64,000 bases of DNA from Heloderma charlesbogerti (lineage: Eukaryota > Chordata > Lepidosauria > Squamata > Helodermatidae), in NCBI GenBank assembly GCA_026122225.1, contig JANEZZ010001960.1:372001-436000 (forward strand), given 5' to 3'. The translations under genes were made by a program, and so were the position numbers. Of the stretch, positions 1-13,489 are shown piece after piece. The notes under the pieces are model-generated. The model saw nothing but the letters and a program-made list of their open reading frames with translations. It searched no databases and had not been told where the DNA came from. The number at the start of each line of letters is the position of its first letter. The first letter of the stretch is position 1.

Positions 1-2
1 AT

Positions 3-1228
3 CTAGATCCATTTCAATCGGGCTTCAGGCCTGGTTTTGGAACGGAAACTGCCTTGGTCGCCCTGTGGGATGACCTCTGCCGGGAGAGGGATGGGGGGAG
101 TGCGACCCTGTTGATTCTCCTGGACCTCTCAGTGGCTTTCGATACCATCGACCATGGTATCCTTCTGGATAGGTTGTCTGGGTTAGGAGTTGGAGGCACT
201 GCACTACAGTGGTTCCGCTCCTACTTGGATGGCCGATTCCAGAAGGTGGTGCTGGGGGATTATTGCTCTGTGCCATGGCAATTGTGCCATGGGGTTCCAC
301 AGGGCTCTTCATCCCCCATGCTGTTTAACATCTACATGAAACCGCTGGGGGAGGTTATCCGGAGGTGTGGGCTGAGCTGCCATCAATATGCAGATGACAC
401 CCAGCTCTACCTCTCTTTCTTATCAAAACCAGGTGAGGCAGTGGCTGTTCTGAATCAGTGCCTGGGCACGGTAATGGACTGGATGAGGGCCAATAAACTG
501 AAACTCAATCCAGACAAGATGGAGGTACTGTTAGTGCGTGGTTCGTCTGCCCAGCTAGGTGATATTCAACCTGTTCTGGAGGGGGGTGCAGTCCCCCTAA
601 AGGATCAGGTTCGTAGTTTGGGGGTGCTCTTGGATCCAGAACTGTCACTTGAGGCACAGGTGAACTCAGTGGCACGGAGCACTTTTTATCAGCTTACGCT
701 GGTATACCAACTACACCCTTATCTGGACAGAGATAGCCTAGCTACAGTGATCCATGCTCTGATAACTTCTCGTCTGGATTACTGCAATGCGTTATACGTG
801 GGGCTGCCTTGGAAAATGGTCCGGAAACTTCAGCTGGTCCAAAATAGGGCAGCAAGATTGTTAACAGGGACTGGCCTGCGAGCTCATATTATGCCAGTAC
901 TTTTCCAGCTGCACTGGCTGCCGGTCCATTTCCAGGCCCGATTCAAAGTGCTGGTGTTAACATTCAAAGCCCTTAACAGCTTGGGGCCAGGTTACCTGAA
1001 GGATCGCCTCCTCCCATATGTGCTTGCCCGGACCTTAAGATCATCGTCAGCGGCCCTTCTCCGTGAGCCCCTGTCAAAGGAAGTGAGGCGGGTGGCTACT
1101 AGGAGGAGGCTTTTTCTGCTGTGGCACCCCGGCTCTGGAATGAGCTCCCTAGTGAGGTTCGCCTGGCGCCTACATTGTATTCCGTTCGGCGCCGGGTGAA
1201 GACCTTTTTATTTTCCCAGGCATTTTAG
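3..1228 (+). pseudogene. L2-like LINE, C-terminal part of the reverse transcriptase ORF (5' end outside window)
   Basis: This is the C-terminal half of a non-LTR retrotransposon ORF2, open from the left edge of the window. It holds the fingers motif FDTIDHGILL, then GVPQGSSSP, then the catalytic box QYADDTQLY, followed by the usual L2 thumb and C-terminal region. The expected tail (APRLWNELPSEVR and on to SQAF) lies in the next frame and ends at the TAG at 1226-1228. The first frame instead runs to a stop at 1197-1199. A one-base indel near the T-run around 1110-1116 therefore breaks the ORF. The reverse transcriptase would copy element RNA at the nick by target-primed reverse transcription. 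Assignment to L2 rests on the FDTIDH and YADDTQL motifs and on the 3' end described next. No host function is expected. Confidence 0.85.
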
Positions 1229-1456
1229 CATTTTAGCTTTCTAAATTTTTATCTTTGCTGTTTAAAATCTGTATTTTAAACTCCTGCACTGCTGCTAGGT
1301 TTTATTGTGGTTGTATTGTTATATTGTGGTTTTAATGTTCTATATATTTTAAATTGTTTTACTGTGTGCTGTTTGGTTTTAATTTTTGTGAACCGCCCAG
1401 AGAACTTCGGCTACTGGGCGGTATAGAAATGAAATAAATAAATAAATAAATAAATT
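1229..1456 (+). mobile_element. L2-like LINE 3' UTR and tail
   Basis: The 3' untranslated region follows the broken ORF2. It contains the imperfect hairpin typical of L2 tails (accgcccagagaa paired with tactgggcggt, about 1391-1421) and ends in an (AAAT)n repeat. This fixes the strand as plus and the 3' boundary near 1456. Confidence 0.8.
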
Positions 1457-2540
1457 ACTGGTGAGAAGAGGGGTGGGGGGAACACCTCAGTGGCTTCCCA
1501 TAGGAACAGAATTGGAGTCAACAAGGTAATCAGCTTTTCTTTGTACTACTGAAGACTGTTTGACTCTGAAAACGGCCATACGCATCTGCAGATAGCAACG
1601 CAGAACACCAAACACTGTGATATTACTGGACATATTCTACAGCCACAGAGACACTGATTTCAGATGCGTGCTGAATCCTCAACCAAATACTTCCTTATTG
1701 TTGGCACTCATTCACCTCAAAGTATGGCTGCTATGGCATAGTTGAAATGCCTTACTTGGTTTTGTATACAAAAAGCGTCAAAAAGTACCTCAGCTTATCT
1801 GTGATTTTTGGCACTCACTGCAGACACATTTGCATTGTTCCAGTGATGTTGTTAAAACCAGTTAGTTTATTCTTCTTTGCCTTCACCATCAAGTCCTCAA
1901 CCTCATTTGCCAACACAGAAGTTTAATCCCATTGGCTGTATCAACCCATGTGATTTATCAAGGATAGTGCAGTGCTACATCTTGGACACTCATCAACAAA
2001 ATCACACAGTTCATCCAATCAGATTTAACAGCAGTGTAACAGCAGTGTATGCAAAGGAGACTAAGGATAGTGAGTACAAAGAAGGAGGAAGAAAATGGCA
2101 CAGAGAAAAGCAACAGCCTAGGGAATAAAGTGGTAGCAGGCAGGAATATTAAAGCTCAGCAAGGTGAATTTGGGGGTGGTAATTTGTTTGGCTGAGTTGA
2201 ATGTGCTATTTTCAAAGTGAATATTAAAATTACAGAATGTTCAGAACAACTCTAATTTGTTAGAACATTCCATAAGCAGATTCAGAACAGAATGTTGCTC
2301 TTTTAGGGGCTGGAGTGGATGTCTAGATTATCTCAGGGCCAGCAGGTGTACATAATGAATCTGTTGCTGGACTTTACCACTTCAGAACACCGGTGGGGTG
2401 GAATCTTAGAGCTGGGAATCCTTATCCCACCCTATTTTACAGCCCAGGTGCAGCCTGCAAAGTGGGAGGGCATTTTCGGCTGTGGTGGCTGCTCCTTTTT
2501 CCTTTCTTTTGTTGCTTTAAAGTTTAAACCATTTTTAAAA
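1457..2540. other. No gene recognised
   Basis: Unique-looking intergenic or 3'-side intronic DNA. The short open frames here (for example 1877-2128) have no motif, and no splice-site pair with coding between was found. Remaining SH2D4B exons (rest of the SH2 domain) were looked for on the minus strand and not seen. Confidence 0.4.
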
Positions 2541-2867
2541 TACTTTAAAGCATTTTTTTCTCGATGCTTCAAGTAGTGCAGAGCTGCAGCAGTTTGTGAC
2601 CAGGTGGGCTGACATGTTTCACTCAAATGCCTCTGGAATGACACTGCATCATAATATAGTGCCATTCCAACTGAGGCATTGTTGAGGGGGAAAGATGGCT
2701 TGCTGCCATCTTTTTTCCCCTCAAAATGCCTCAGTCAAAATGACACAATGTCATCATGATGTAGTGTCATTTCAAAGGCATGAGTGAGGAACATGTTGGC
2801 CAGCCTGGGCACAGATTGCAGCAGCTCTGCAATGCTTGAAGCATCCAGAAAAAAATGCTTTAAAGTA
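2541..2867. repeat. Long foldback (inverted repeat), about 160-bp arms
   Basis: The arms at about 2541-2699 and 2705-2867 are reverse complements along most of their length, separated by a 5-base loop (ttgct). Paired blocks include tactttaaagcattttt with its complement, the GATGCTTCAAG block, and gatggc with gccatc at the centre. The arms differ by scattered substitutions and small indels, so the structure is not very recent. It resembles a foldback or MITE-type DNA element. A CA repeat follows directly. Confidence 0.75.
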
Positions 2868-2886
2868 CACACACACACACACACAG
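2868..2886. repeat. (CA)n microsatellite
   Basis: Run of about nine AC dinucleotides directly after the foldback. Confidence 0.9.
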
Positions 2887-3351
2887 AAATAGCTGTCACA
2901 GCTTCTCTAGTAAGCCCCCCACCCCCAAAACTGCTCGTTTTCTCCTGCCCTCATTTTCATCCTCCCTTTTCTCCACTCCCAAAAGTTACTGGAAAGCAGG
3001 TCAGGCCCTCCCATGAAGAAGGGTGAGGTGCCCACATCAGGTGGCAGAAAGGGAAGAATGGTGAATTGCACTGTTACTGCCGGAGAGCCCCAGCGGCTAC
3101 CCTCCTGCCATCGCATTTTGTCACAGTGACAGTGTAGCTGATGGGGCTCTCTGGAGTGTCCACCTGCCCTCTGTTTCCCTCACTGCGCATGCCCCTCTTA
3201 CTTTTGCTGCTGCTGCCACCGCATGAGCACTATGGAAAGCTGCATGGCTGGAAAAGCAGCTGCAGCAGGGCTCTCATGAGAACCCGTCCAGTTCTCACAG
3301 GAGTGCAACACAACATTTCCAAGAGATCAACTTCATTGTGGATGTTTGCAT
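2887..3351. other. No gene recognised
   Basis: Non-repetitive sequence with short open frames on both strands and no recognisable domain. Confidence 0.35.
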
Positions 3352-3766
3352 TAGGAATGAACACATCTGTCAATTTCAGTTTTGCCCAGTTGCTCTTTAT
3401 CCTGATGTTAAGTCTGTTCCACCCCATTTCTACATCAGTTTTCACTTTTTTAAAAAAAGCCCGTATAAAACTTGGTTTGCATTTCTCCTCATATGCATTT
3501 TGTACACATTTTTGCCTAATATATGCATTTTACAAGCAATTTCCCTAATATAATGCATTTTGTACATTATTCTCATGAATATATGCATTTTTGTGTGCAC
3601 CTTCCCCTAACATATGCATTTTGTACACTTTTTTTATTGGAGAAATGCATCGCAAAACTCCAAGTACAAATAGTGAAGCTTAACTGTGTTTGCATATTGG
3701 TTTGGGAAGTGCGAATTAGATAGGTTTGTATTAAAATGTGAATTTAAAATTTCTACCCCATCCCTA
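3352..3766. mobile_element. hAT-like non-autonomous element with internal tandem repeats
   Basis: The element begins taggaatg and ends catcccta, which are near-complementary ends. It is flanked by 8-bp near-duplicates (gtttgcat at 3344-3351, gtttatat at 3767-3774, 6 of 8 identical). The body holds about four diverged copies of a roughly 30-bp unit containing atatgcattttgtac (about 3490-3640). It encodes no transposase. Superfamily hAT is inferred from the 8-bp duplication and the TAGGGATG-like ends. Confidence 0.6.
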
Positions 3767-5208
3767 GTTTATATCTCATTCTTACTCTGGACAATTAAGG
3801 CACAATCCACCAATAACTCCTATTTAAGTGAGGAGTTATACATTTCAATGGGACTTTCAGAGGAGAAGCATGCTTGAAGCATCCTCTTAAACAAAACTAA
3901 CACCACAAAGTTTAGGAAGAAGCTTTGTCTGTTCAGCTCTTTTATCTGAACTACCCACTATATGTAATGCCTGGCTTCAATCAGAGGGCATAGAAAGGAA
4001 CACCACTGTGGACAATGAGGTCGTACCTTGTCAGGTTGTGTCTTGTCATTAGAGTCTTCCTGTAATGCTCTCCCCCCCACCCAACTTCTTATTGTGATGT
4101 TCACAAATGTCTTCTAGGTACACAGATGAACTTTCTTTTTTTTTTTTAGATAAGGCATGTCAGCTATTAGTGTCACTACACACAGTATGTACTTGATTCA
4201 AGTATTTCATGCTGTTCACCAATTCAATCAGACTCCACTCAAAGCCCTTCCAGGTCAGCAAGAACACTCCTACTGGTTCCTTGACTCTGTATTACTCTCT
4301 TTCCCCGTGTAATCACAGTTATATGCAAGCACAAGCCACAGTTTGCCTCTTCTTAATGTTGGTCTATTCCCTGATTTGTGCAGTTCTTTTGTTGTGTGCA
4401 GCATACCTCATGAATAGCTATGAATGTGGATGTGAGAAGGCTGTAACTGAATTCACCTTTATTTCTAATACATCAAAAATCCTAGTAAGTTGATTATTTA
4501 TCTATTATTATACATACTTAACTTTCTTTTTTTGCAGGGGACTCTAACGAGAGAGATTCTAAAAGCACCATTCCACCACACATTCCCCACAAATCTCTCC
4601 AACATAAACTCGGGGCCGAAGGGCTTAATTTGAGCCTGGACCCACTGGGAGACAGGGTCAGGCTGTGGATGAATTTCTTGTGCTTTGCTGAGACAGAGCC
4701 AAAAATTGTGCACAATCAATAGAGGCTGAACAGCTCAAGTGCAGAAGTAGAGCTACTTAAGTCAAGTGCTCCACAAATCTCACCATAAAAAGAGAATCAC
4801 CCAGTATTTTCATGAACAAGGGAATTTCACCCAGGCCTTGCTGACAATGCTTTCTGCCTGTGTGTCACTGAAATATAAGTAGCCCTGCCCTACACAGTCT
4901 GCACATATATTCCCTGAAATGCAATACAATTAGAGCTACGCTGAAATTACTCATTTTTATTTTTGCAAAATGCTTCCCTCTTTTAGTGATTCTTTGTGAA
5001 AATGTTTGCTTATTCATTTATGCTGTTTTCACTGTCCCGTTCCTCATTCTCAATGTCCCTCACTTTCTATCAGTTACAACAGCAAATAGACACATGCAAT
5101 TGGCTACACAGAGTTGAAACATCATCCTCTTCACTCTGTGATCCATGATTGGGTGGGATTACCCATATGACTAATCCAGAAAAGGAGGAAATAGCAATGC
5201 CTAGCGGG
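3767..5208. other. No gene recognised; one weak exon-like frame
   Basis: Mostly AT-rich, non-repetitive DNA. A plus-strand frame at about 4539-4724 follows a good acceptor-like tract (tttttttgcag) and stays open for about 60 codons. It matches no family I recognise and no donor was seen, so it is not called as a gene. Confidence 0.3.
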
Positions 5209-5236
5209 AAAATGTCATCAAAAGCAGCTGCTTCTA

Positions 5237-5578
5237 AAAGGTAAAGGTAAAGGTGTCCCCAACCAGTCATGTCCGACTCTAGGGTGCGGTGCTCATCCCC
5301 GTTTCTAAGCCGAAGAGCCAGCGCTGTCCGAAGATGCTTCTGTGGTCATGTGACCAGCATGACTGAACACCGAGGTGCACGGAGTGCTGTTACCTTTCCC
5401 GCCGAGGTGGTACCTATTTATCTACTTGCAATTTCTTGCTTTCGAACTGCTAGGTTGGCAGAAGCTGGGACTGAAGACAGGAGCTCACTCCGTCACGCAG
5501 CACTCGGGTCTCGAACTGCTGACCTGCCGACCTTCTGGTCTGCAGTTCAGCGTCTTAACCACTAAGCCACCGCGGCCC
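5237..5578 (-). mobile_element. tRNA-derived SINE, full length, 3' end shared with BovB-type LINEs
   Basis: Read on the minus strand, the 5' end has a tRNA-like A box (TGGCTTAGTGG) and B box (AGTTCGAGACC), the internal RNA polymerase III promoter elements. A unique body follows, and the 3' end contains AGAGTCGGACATGACTG, close to the BovB 3' end (agagtcagacacgactg) seen elsewhere in the window. The tail is (CCTTTA)n. The shared end implies mobilisation in trans by the BovB/RTE machinery, as known for Sauria-type SINEs. The family name is not certain. Confidence 0.85.
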
Positions 5579-5582
5579 TATA

Positions 5583-5741
5583 AAAGGTAAAGGTAAAGGT
5601 GTCCCCAGCCAGTCGTGTCCGACTCTAGGGTGCAGTGCTCATCCCCGTTTCTAAGCCGAAGAGCCAGCGCTGTCCGAAGACGCTTCCGTGGTCATGTGGC
5701 CGGCATGACTGAACACCGAGGTGCATGGAACGCTGTTACCT
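5583..5741 (-). mobile_element. 5'-truncated second SINE copy
   Basis: It carries the same 3' half as the neighbouring full-length copy (tail, AGAGTCGGACACGACTG, and the region up to aacagcg). It lacks the tRNA-related head and abuts the right target duplication. Confidence 0.85.
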
Positions 5742-5765
5742 AAAATGTCATCAAAAGCAGCTGCT

Positions 5766-6199
5766 GCTGCCAAAGGACAAAAATATCACTGAAAAAGACT
5801 GGGGGAGGGGAGAATAATCATTCCACATGGAAAGGTTCTAAATAAAACTAAAAAAAAAATAGGACACATTATTTTAGAATCAGAATCAATATCACTCTAA
5901 AAGTATTTGTCATTCATTAAAATATTTTTCTCAAATATACAGATTTCTCCTGTTCAGTAAATGACTTCTTCTATAGAGATAGGTTGCATTTTTATGCACT
6001 CAATAGCTGGAAAATTGATTGTAGGAACCTTTGTCATGAGAACCAATGCAGTAATTCAAGACAAGAATGAGGTGGGAAATCCAAGAGAGTTGGATGACAC
6101 CGTGAGCTACAACACTAGGGGGAAACAAAAGCAATGGAACAATCTGTTTATATTATAATAGTCATTCCTAGTACTTGGTGAATATTTAGAAACATTTAA
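5766..6199. other. AT-rich, no gene recognised
   Basis: Low-complexity AT-rich DNA with no convincing coding or repeat signal. Confidence 0.35.
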
Positions 6200-6360
6200 C
6201 ACCTTTTATCTTAATAATACAACAACCCTGTAAGGCAGGCCGGTATTATTATTTTCATTCAAGTCAGGTTGCTGAGACAGTGATAAAAAGTACATAGCTT
6301 ACCTAAAGCCCCCTGGTGAGTTTATGGCTGAAGTGAAATTAAGAAACAGAGAAGTAGCAG
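6200..6360 (-). mobile_element. Degraded tRNA-type SINE fragment
   Basis: The motif order (acaacaaccctgtaaggcagg, then a connector, then acctaaagccccctggtgag) matches decayed forms of the SINE seen better preserved at 7465 and 18790, in the same orientation. Confidence 0.45.
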
Positions 6361-6927
6361 CTCACACCCACTTGTAGGCTTAGTTCTCACTGAGGTAGTA
6401 AACCTATATCTGGGCTGTAACGCTTAAGATTGCAAGTGAGGGATCTCCCCACAATGAGACAGATGAGCTAGACCCCTTCTCCCTGACATCTAGTTTTCTA
6501 TGTGCAGGAATTCTTGGTATTAAGACTTCCACCACATGAGTCCTTACTTACAGTCTTAAGTCAGTTCCTATATGCAGTGATCATTTTTGTACAGAACACC
6601 ATTCACTCATATGATATATGGCTCCCAGTCCATTTCTGGGCCCAATTCAAAGTGCTGTTTTTCACCTTTATTATTTATTGATCGTATTTATAGACAGCTC
6701 TACATCTAAAACATTCCCAAGTGGTGAAAAATAACAATATCAAAATAACAAAGATTAAAATATTTAAAATCTAGCAATGATACTAATAAAATCATAGCTA
6801 GGCTTCCAGTCAGGAAAACCCTGTTTAAATAGGAATGTCTTGAGCAAACACCGAAAACAGAGCAATGTTGGTGCATGCCAAACATCAGTTGGCAAGGGAT
6901 TCCACAGGTGGCTAAAACACTAAGGGT

Positions 6928-7036
6928 GCAATCCTATGCCTGTTTAGTCAGAAAAAAGTCCTACAACTCCAGCATTCCTCAGCCAGCATGTTGTAAGACT
7001 TTTTTCTGTCTAAACTTCCACAGGATTGCACCCTAA
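6928..7036. mobile_element. Short palindromic MITE with GGGTGCAATCCTATG ends
   Basis: The inverted ends agggtgcaatcctatg and gattgcaccct, with adjoining tttagtcagaaaaaagtcct and its complement, flank a short non-coding centre. A related half-copy occurs at about 17934. The TA-like flanks are suggestive only. Confidence 0.6.
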
Positions 7037-7424
7037 ACAGCTCTACTCCAAAGTGTTCTCTTCTAAGGGAGAAAGCACACTCTCAAATATTCCTTATGGC
7101 TAGAGATACCTGGAAGATCATCTTCTCCCATATATACTTACCTGAACCTTGAAATCCCCTTCAGAGGCCTTGGTCCATGTGCCCCCACCAAGTGAAGTGA
7201 AATGACTACCAGGGAGAGGGCCTTCTTAGTGGTAGCACCCTGGTTGAATCCCCCCAGGCTCAATTGGTGCCTTCTTTATGGTCAGTTCTATGCCCACTGA
7301 AGGCGTCTTTATTCTCCCAGACTTTTAAAACAATCTGTATTTTTAATGTTCTCAGCCACTGTGGGTGTGTATTTCTGTAGTTATGTCTTTTTATTTTCTG
7401 TGGCAGTTTTTATATTCCAAAGTC

Positions 7425-7447
7425 TGTCTGTCTGTCTGTCTGTCTTT
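7425..7447. repeat. (TCTG)n microsatellite
   Basis: About five tandem tctg units. Confidence 0.85.
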
Positions 7448-7461
7448 CTTTTCACATATTT

Positions 7462-7645
7462 AGTATTAGATTTATATCCAACTTTTCCTCCTCTTCATTT
7501 TATCCTCACAACAACCCTGTGAGGGAGGTTAGGCAGAGAGTCAGCGATTGGCCCAAAGTTACCCAGTAAGCTTCATGGCCCAGTAGAGACTAGCACCCCT
7601 GGTCCCTGTCCAACACTCTAATCACTACACCAGCCTGGCTGCCAG
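7462..7645 (-). mobile_element. tRNA-type SINE with L2-like body
   Basis: On the minus strand it reads tRNA-like head, CAGGGTTGTTGTGAGGAT-type core and 3' part. It is the same family as 18790-19020. It sits inside the L2 fragment, so it is the younger of the two. Confidence 0.65.
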
Positions 7646-8078
7646 TGTTATTGTATGTGTTTTATTGTGTTTTTAAATTGTATTTTATCATTTTATGCTG
7701 TAAGCCACCCAGAGAAAAATGATATTTGGCATCTTCATATAAATATAGTAAGTCAATAATTAAGTAAGTAACTAAGTAAGTAAGAGCCTGCACAGTGTGA
7801 AGTGGTACAGCCCTGCCACAGGTATACCACCATAGTGATTCCTGGGCCTTAGACAATACATTCCATCATCTAATAAATATCAAAGAGAATGATGAAGTGC
7901 CATTTTGAAAGAGATGTATCCTTTTCATATTATTTTTATAAACAGAAAGTTTTGCTTTCAGTCTTAGGTTGAGCACATCTCAAATGTTCCAGCTCCCTTC
8001 AGGAAACAAACAAACCTCTCCAGGAACCCACCACCACCAAGAGCTTCCTGAAAAAGCACTTCATACTTAAGAATGTCA

Positions 8079-11150
<3,072 letters not shown>

Positions 11151-11151
11151 T

Positions 11152-11315
11152 ACATTGGTGATGATTCACCAGTTGCTGGGGAACATGAGCAGGACGGTTC
11201 TATTGCACTCATGTCCTACTTATGGATTTCCCATGAGCAGCTGTTCGGCCACTGCATGAACAGAATGCTGGACTAGATGAACCTTTGGTCTAATCCAGCA
11301 TGGCTCTTATGTTCA
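11152..11315 (+). mobile_element. CR1 3' fragment
   Basis: Contains the CR1 3' motifs ggccactgcatgaacaga, atgctggactagatgaac and ggtctaatccagcatggc in the usual order. It is 5'-truncated and decayed. Confidence 0.75.
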
Positions 11316-11478
11316 CTTGTCCCATTGATTTCAATGGGTCTGCTCTAAGAATCTGAACTCTATGGATCTAAAACGCACTTCTCAAAATTCCATCATACTC
11401 TAGCACAATGTTCTGCACTGCAAGGACTGAGGGCCACTGGCTCCCAATCACCTCAAGTGCAGCTCTCCACTTCTCACT

Positions 11479-11479
<1 letters not shown>

Positions 11480-11510
<31 letters not shown>

Positions 11511-11512
11511 GC
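11480..11512. repeat. (CT)n microsatellite
   Basis: Run of CT dinucleotides, about 26 bp perfect with a shorter imperfect lead-in. Confidence 0.9.
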
Positions 11513-12130
11513 AGTAGTTGCTCACTCTTAGCAGGGGCTTTCTAGCTTATCCTTAATTGTTTTAGCAGTGTGCCAGTTGCTACCATGGGAGGCTTCGGGG
11601 TTGGGGCATCAGGGGACCTGCTGCTTATCAGCTGTAAGATGGCTGGAATGGGGGTGGGGGGAGCAGTGAAAAGGAGAGACAATGTCTCAGGACTTAAAAA
11701 ATATAGTTTTATTCCTCAGAGTAGCCCAGTGCATTTTGGCCCTATACCATATATTTCTGGGCCTTCTTCAGGTGTTAAATGTTTTAATGTAGCCTGCAGA
11801 GATTTCTGAAAAATATATGTCTCCAAGAATATATCTCCAAGAATAAATCCTAAAACCAATCCCAATCCAATCCAAGGACCAAGTGAGCCCATTGGAATTT
11901 GCCTCCCTGGTGATGGGGAGGAGGACATGGAGGAGAGGTCTAAAAAGGCCACCATCTCAGTCTGGTACAGTGTTTAACTAGAGGGAGGAAGAGGAGAGCC
12001 CACACAAGGCCCAGGAAAGGCCCCCAATAGGTGCAGCCAATGGTCATGAATTCTGGAAGGTGTAGTCCAAAAGATCTGGAAGGCACCAGGTTGCCTACCC
12101 TGGCCATATATTATATGGGATCTCCAGGTT
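11513..12130. other. Intronic, no gene recognised
   Basis: No motif or splice pair recognised. The stretch at 12050-12110 resembles part of an old DNA transposon (ctggaaggtgtagtccaa, ggttgcctaccctgg) but is too decayed to name. Confidence 0.35.
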
Positions 12131-12134
12131 CAGA

Positions 12135-12295
12135 GACGTTATGCCTCTGAATACCAGCTGCTTGGGACAATCAGTGGGGAGAGAGCTGCTGCCTTTTGGT
12201 CTTGCTGGTAGGCTGCTCGGGAAAGAGAATAGAATACTAGACTAGATGGATCATTTTTGCTCTGATCAAGCTAGGATGTCTTATGTTCTTAGCTA
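12135..12295 (+). mobile_element. CR1 3' fragment, decayed
   Basis: Carries gaataccagctgcttggga, then ctagactagatggatcat and gatcaagctaggatg, the tail-end order of CR1. Confidence 0.65.
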
Positions 12296-12924
12296 AGTTG
12301 GGCAGAACATCTCCCAACCACAATTTTATGAAGCCATTTTTTACCTGCAAAAGTGGGGTCGTATGAGGGATATTCAGCAATTTTCGGGGATGGATGAATT
12401 CTAAGAATGTTCAGAGGGATCTTATCTTTAAAGACAAGCTAGCTTAGGGCAAGACTTTTTTTTTGTAAGACAGACAGACCTTTGACTAGCTCATCTTTAA
12501 AGGTGATGGATAGCCCCTTGAAGGTTTATTCAATCTTGTGAGGTGTTTTCACCCCCCACCGCCAATAACTTACAAAAATACTTTGGCTCAGCATTAGTTC
12601 TATGACATAAAGTCTTGCACTAGAGAATGCTGTTGTGGTTGATGGCAAAACCTGTCGTCCACCCCGACACTGAATGGCCTGATGCCCCCAGGAGTAGGAG
12701 CCCACGCACAGAATGTCAGGCATTCCCAGGGGTTCTTTAAGTACTTGGGGTGTCTCAATTTCGAGAAAAAAAGGACTGGAGGGAGATTTCTAAGATTATG
12801 AAATGTGTGGAGACAGTGAGTAACAGAGAAATATGATTAATTCTTGCTCACTCTCCTTAAAATACTCAGGAGATCATCTATTGAAATAGGCAGCGGGTTT
12901 GTGAAAAATAAAAGGAAACATTCA

Positions 12925-13066
12925 TTCACACTGACACACATTATCAACTGATGGGAATTCATTGCCACAGGATGTTATGATGGCCGAGAGTAAAAATGCT
13001 TTTAGAAGGATCAAAAAAATACATGGAGGACAGGTCTGTCAGTACCTGCTAGCCATAACAGCTAGA
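12925..13066 (+). mobile_element. CR1 fragment, C-terminal ORF2 end and 3' UTR
   Basis: Matches the CR1 region also present at 19790-19860: attcattgccacaggatgtt, then gatggc, then aaaatacatggagg. Coding is lost. Confidence 0.6.
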
Positions 13067-13489
13067 AGCACAACCAGATTCACATCTGGCTACAAGATGC
13101 AGAGGCTTAAGACTGAAGATATACTGACATAATTATGCTCTCCTTATGGGCTTCCCTGTGCATCTGAGCTACAGGACCTGGCTACTATTGGAATACAGAA
13201 AGCTGAGCTACATGGACCTCTAGTCATTTGGGTATTTGTTTTTAAAGGTATATTAAAAGCAAGACCAACAACATATTCCTTTTCCCCACATTCAAATGCT
13301 AAAAAACAGATTTTTCTACAACATCTAATATTAATTATTTGGGCAGTATCCAACTGAGTCATTCCATTAGTGCAAATGATGTTGTGCTAACAGAAACTAG
13401 GTTCCAGACTATACACAAGAGGAGAATCCAACTGTGCAACTGCTTCCACAACAGAAAAATTTGGCGTAGCCCCACTAACGCTATTTGAG

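Larger units (their letters stand above)
5209..5765 (-). mobile_element. Tandem SINE insertion bounded by one 24-bp target-site duplication
   Basis: An identical 24-bp sequence (beginning aaaatgtcatc) lies at 5209-5232 and 5742-5765. Between the copies are two head-to-tail SINEs on the minus strand. The outer duplication fits one insertion whose tail later received, or was extended by, a second SINE. Confidence 0.85.
6610..7790 (+). mobile_element. Old L2-like LINE 3' fragment, interrupted by later insertions
   Basis: Pieces align in order with the L2 at the window start: ggcccaattcaaagtgctg (about 6640), the C-terminal coding part (about 7100-7330), and the 3' tail with taagccacccagagaaa (about 7700) ending in a TAAG-rich run. 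A second repeat, a short palindromic element and a SINE lie between these pieces. All reading frames are broken. Confidence 0.6.

Noticed and set aside
4539..4724. Plus-strand exon after the acceptor-like tttttttgcag
   Set aside because: No donor, no recognised family, and a short frame; kept only as a remark in the annotation.
5510..5578. Genuine tRNA gene
   Set aside because: The A and B boxes belong to a SINE head: the sequence does not close into a tRNA acceptor stem and continues into a SINE body with a repeat tail.
5269..5590. 98- and 71-codon plus-strand frames
   Set aside because: They lie antisense across the tRNA-derived SINE pair.
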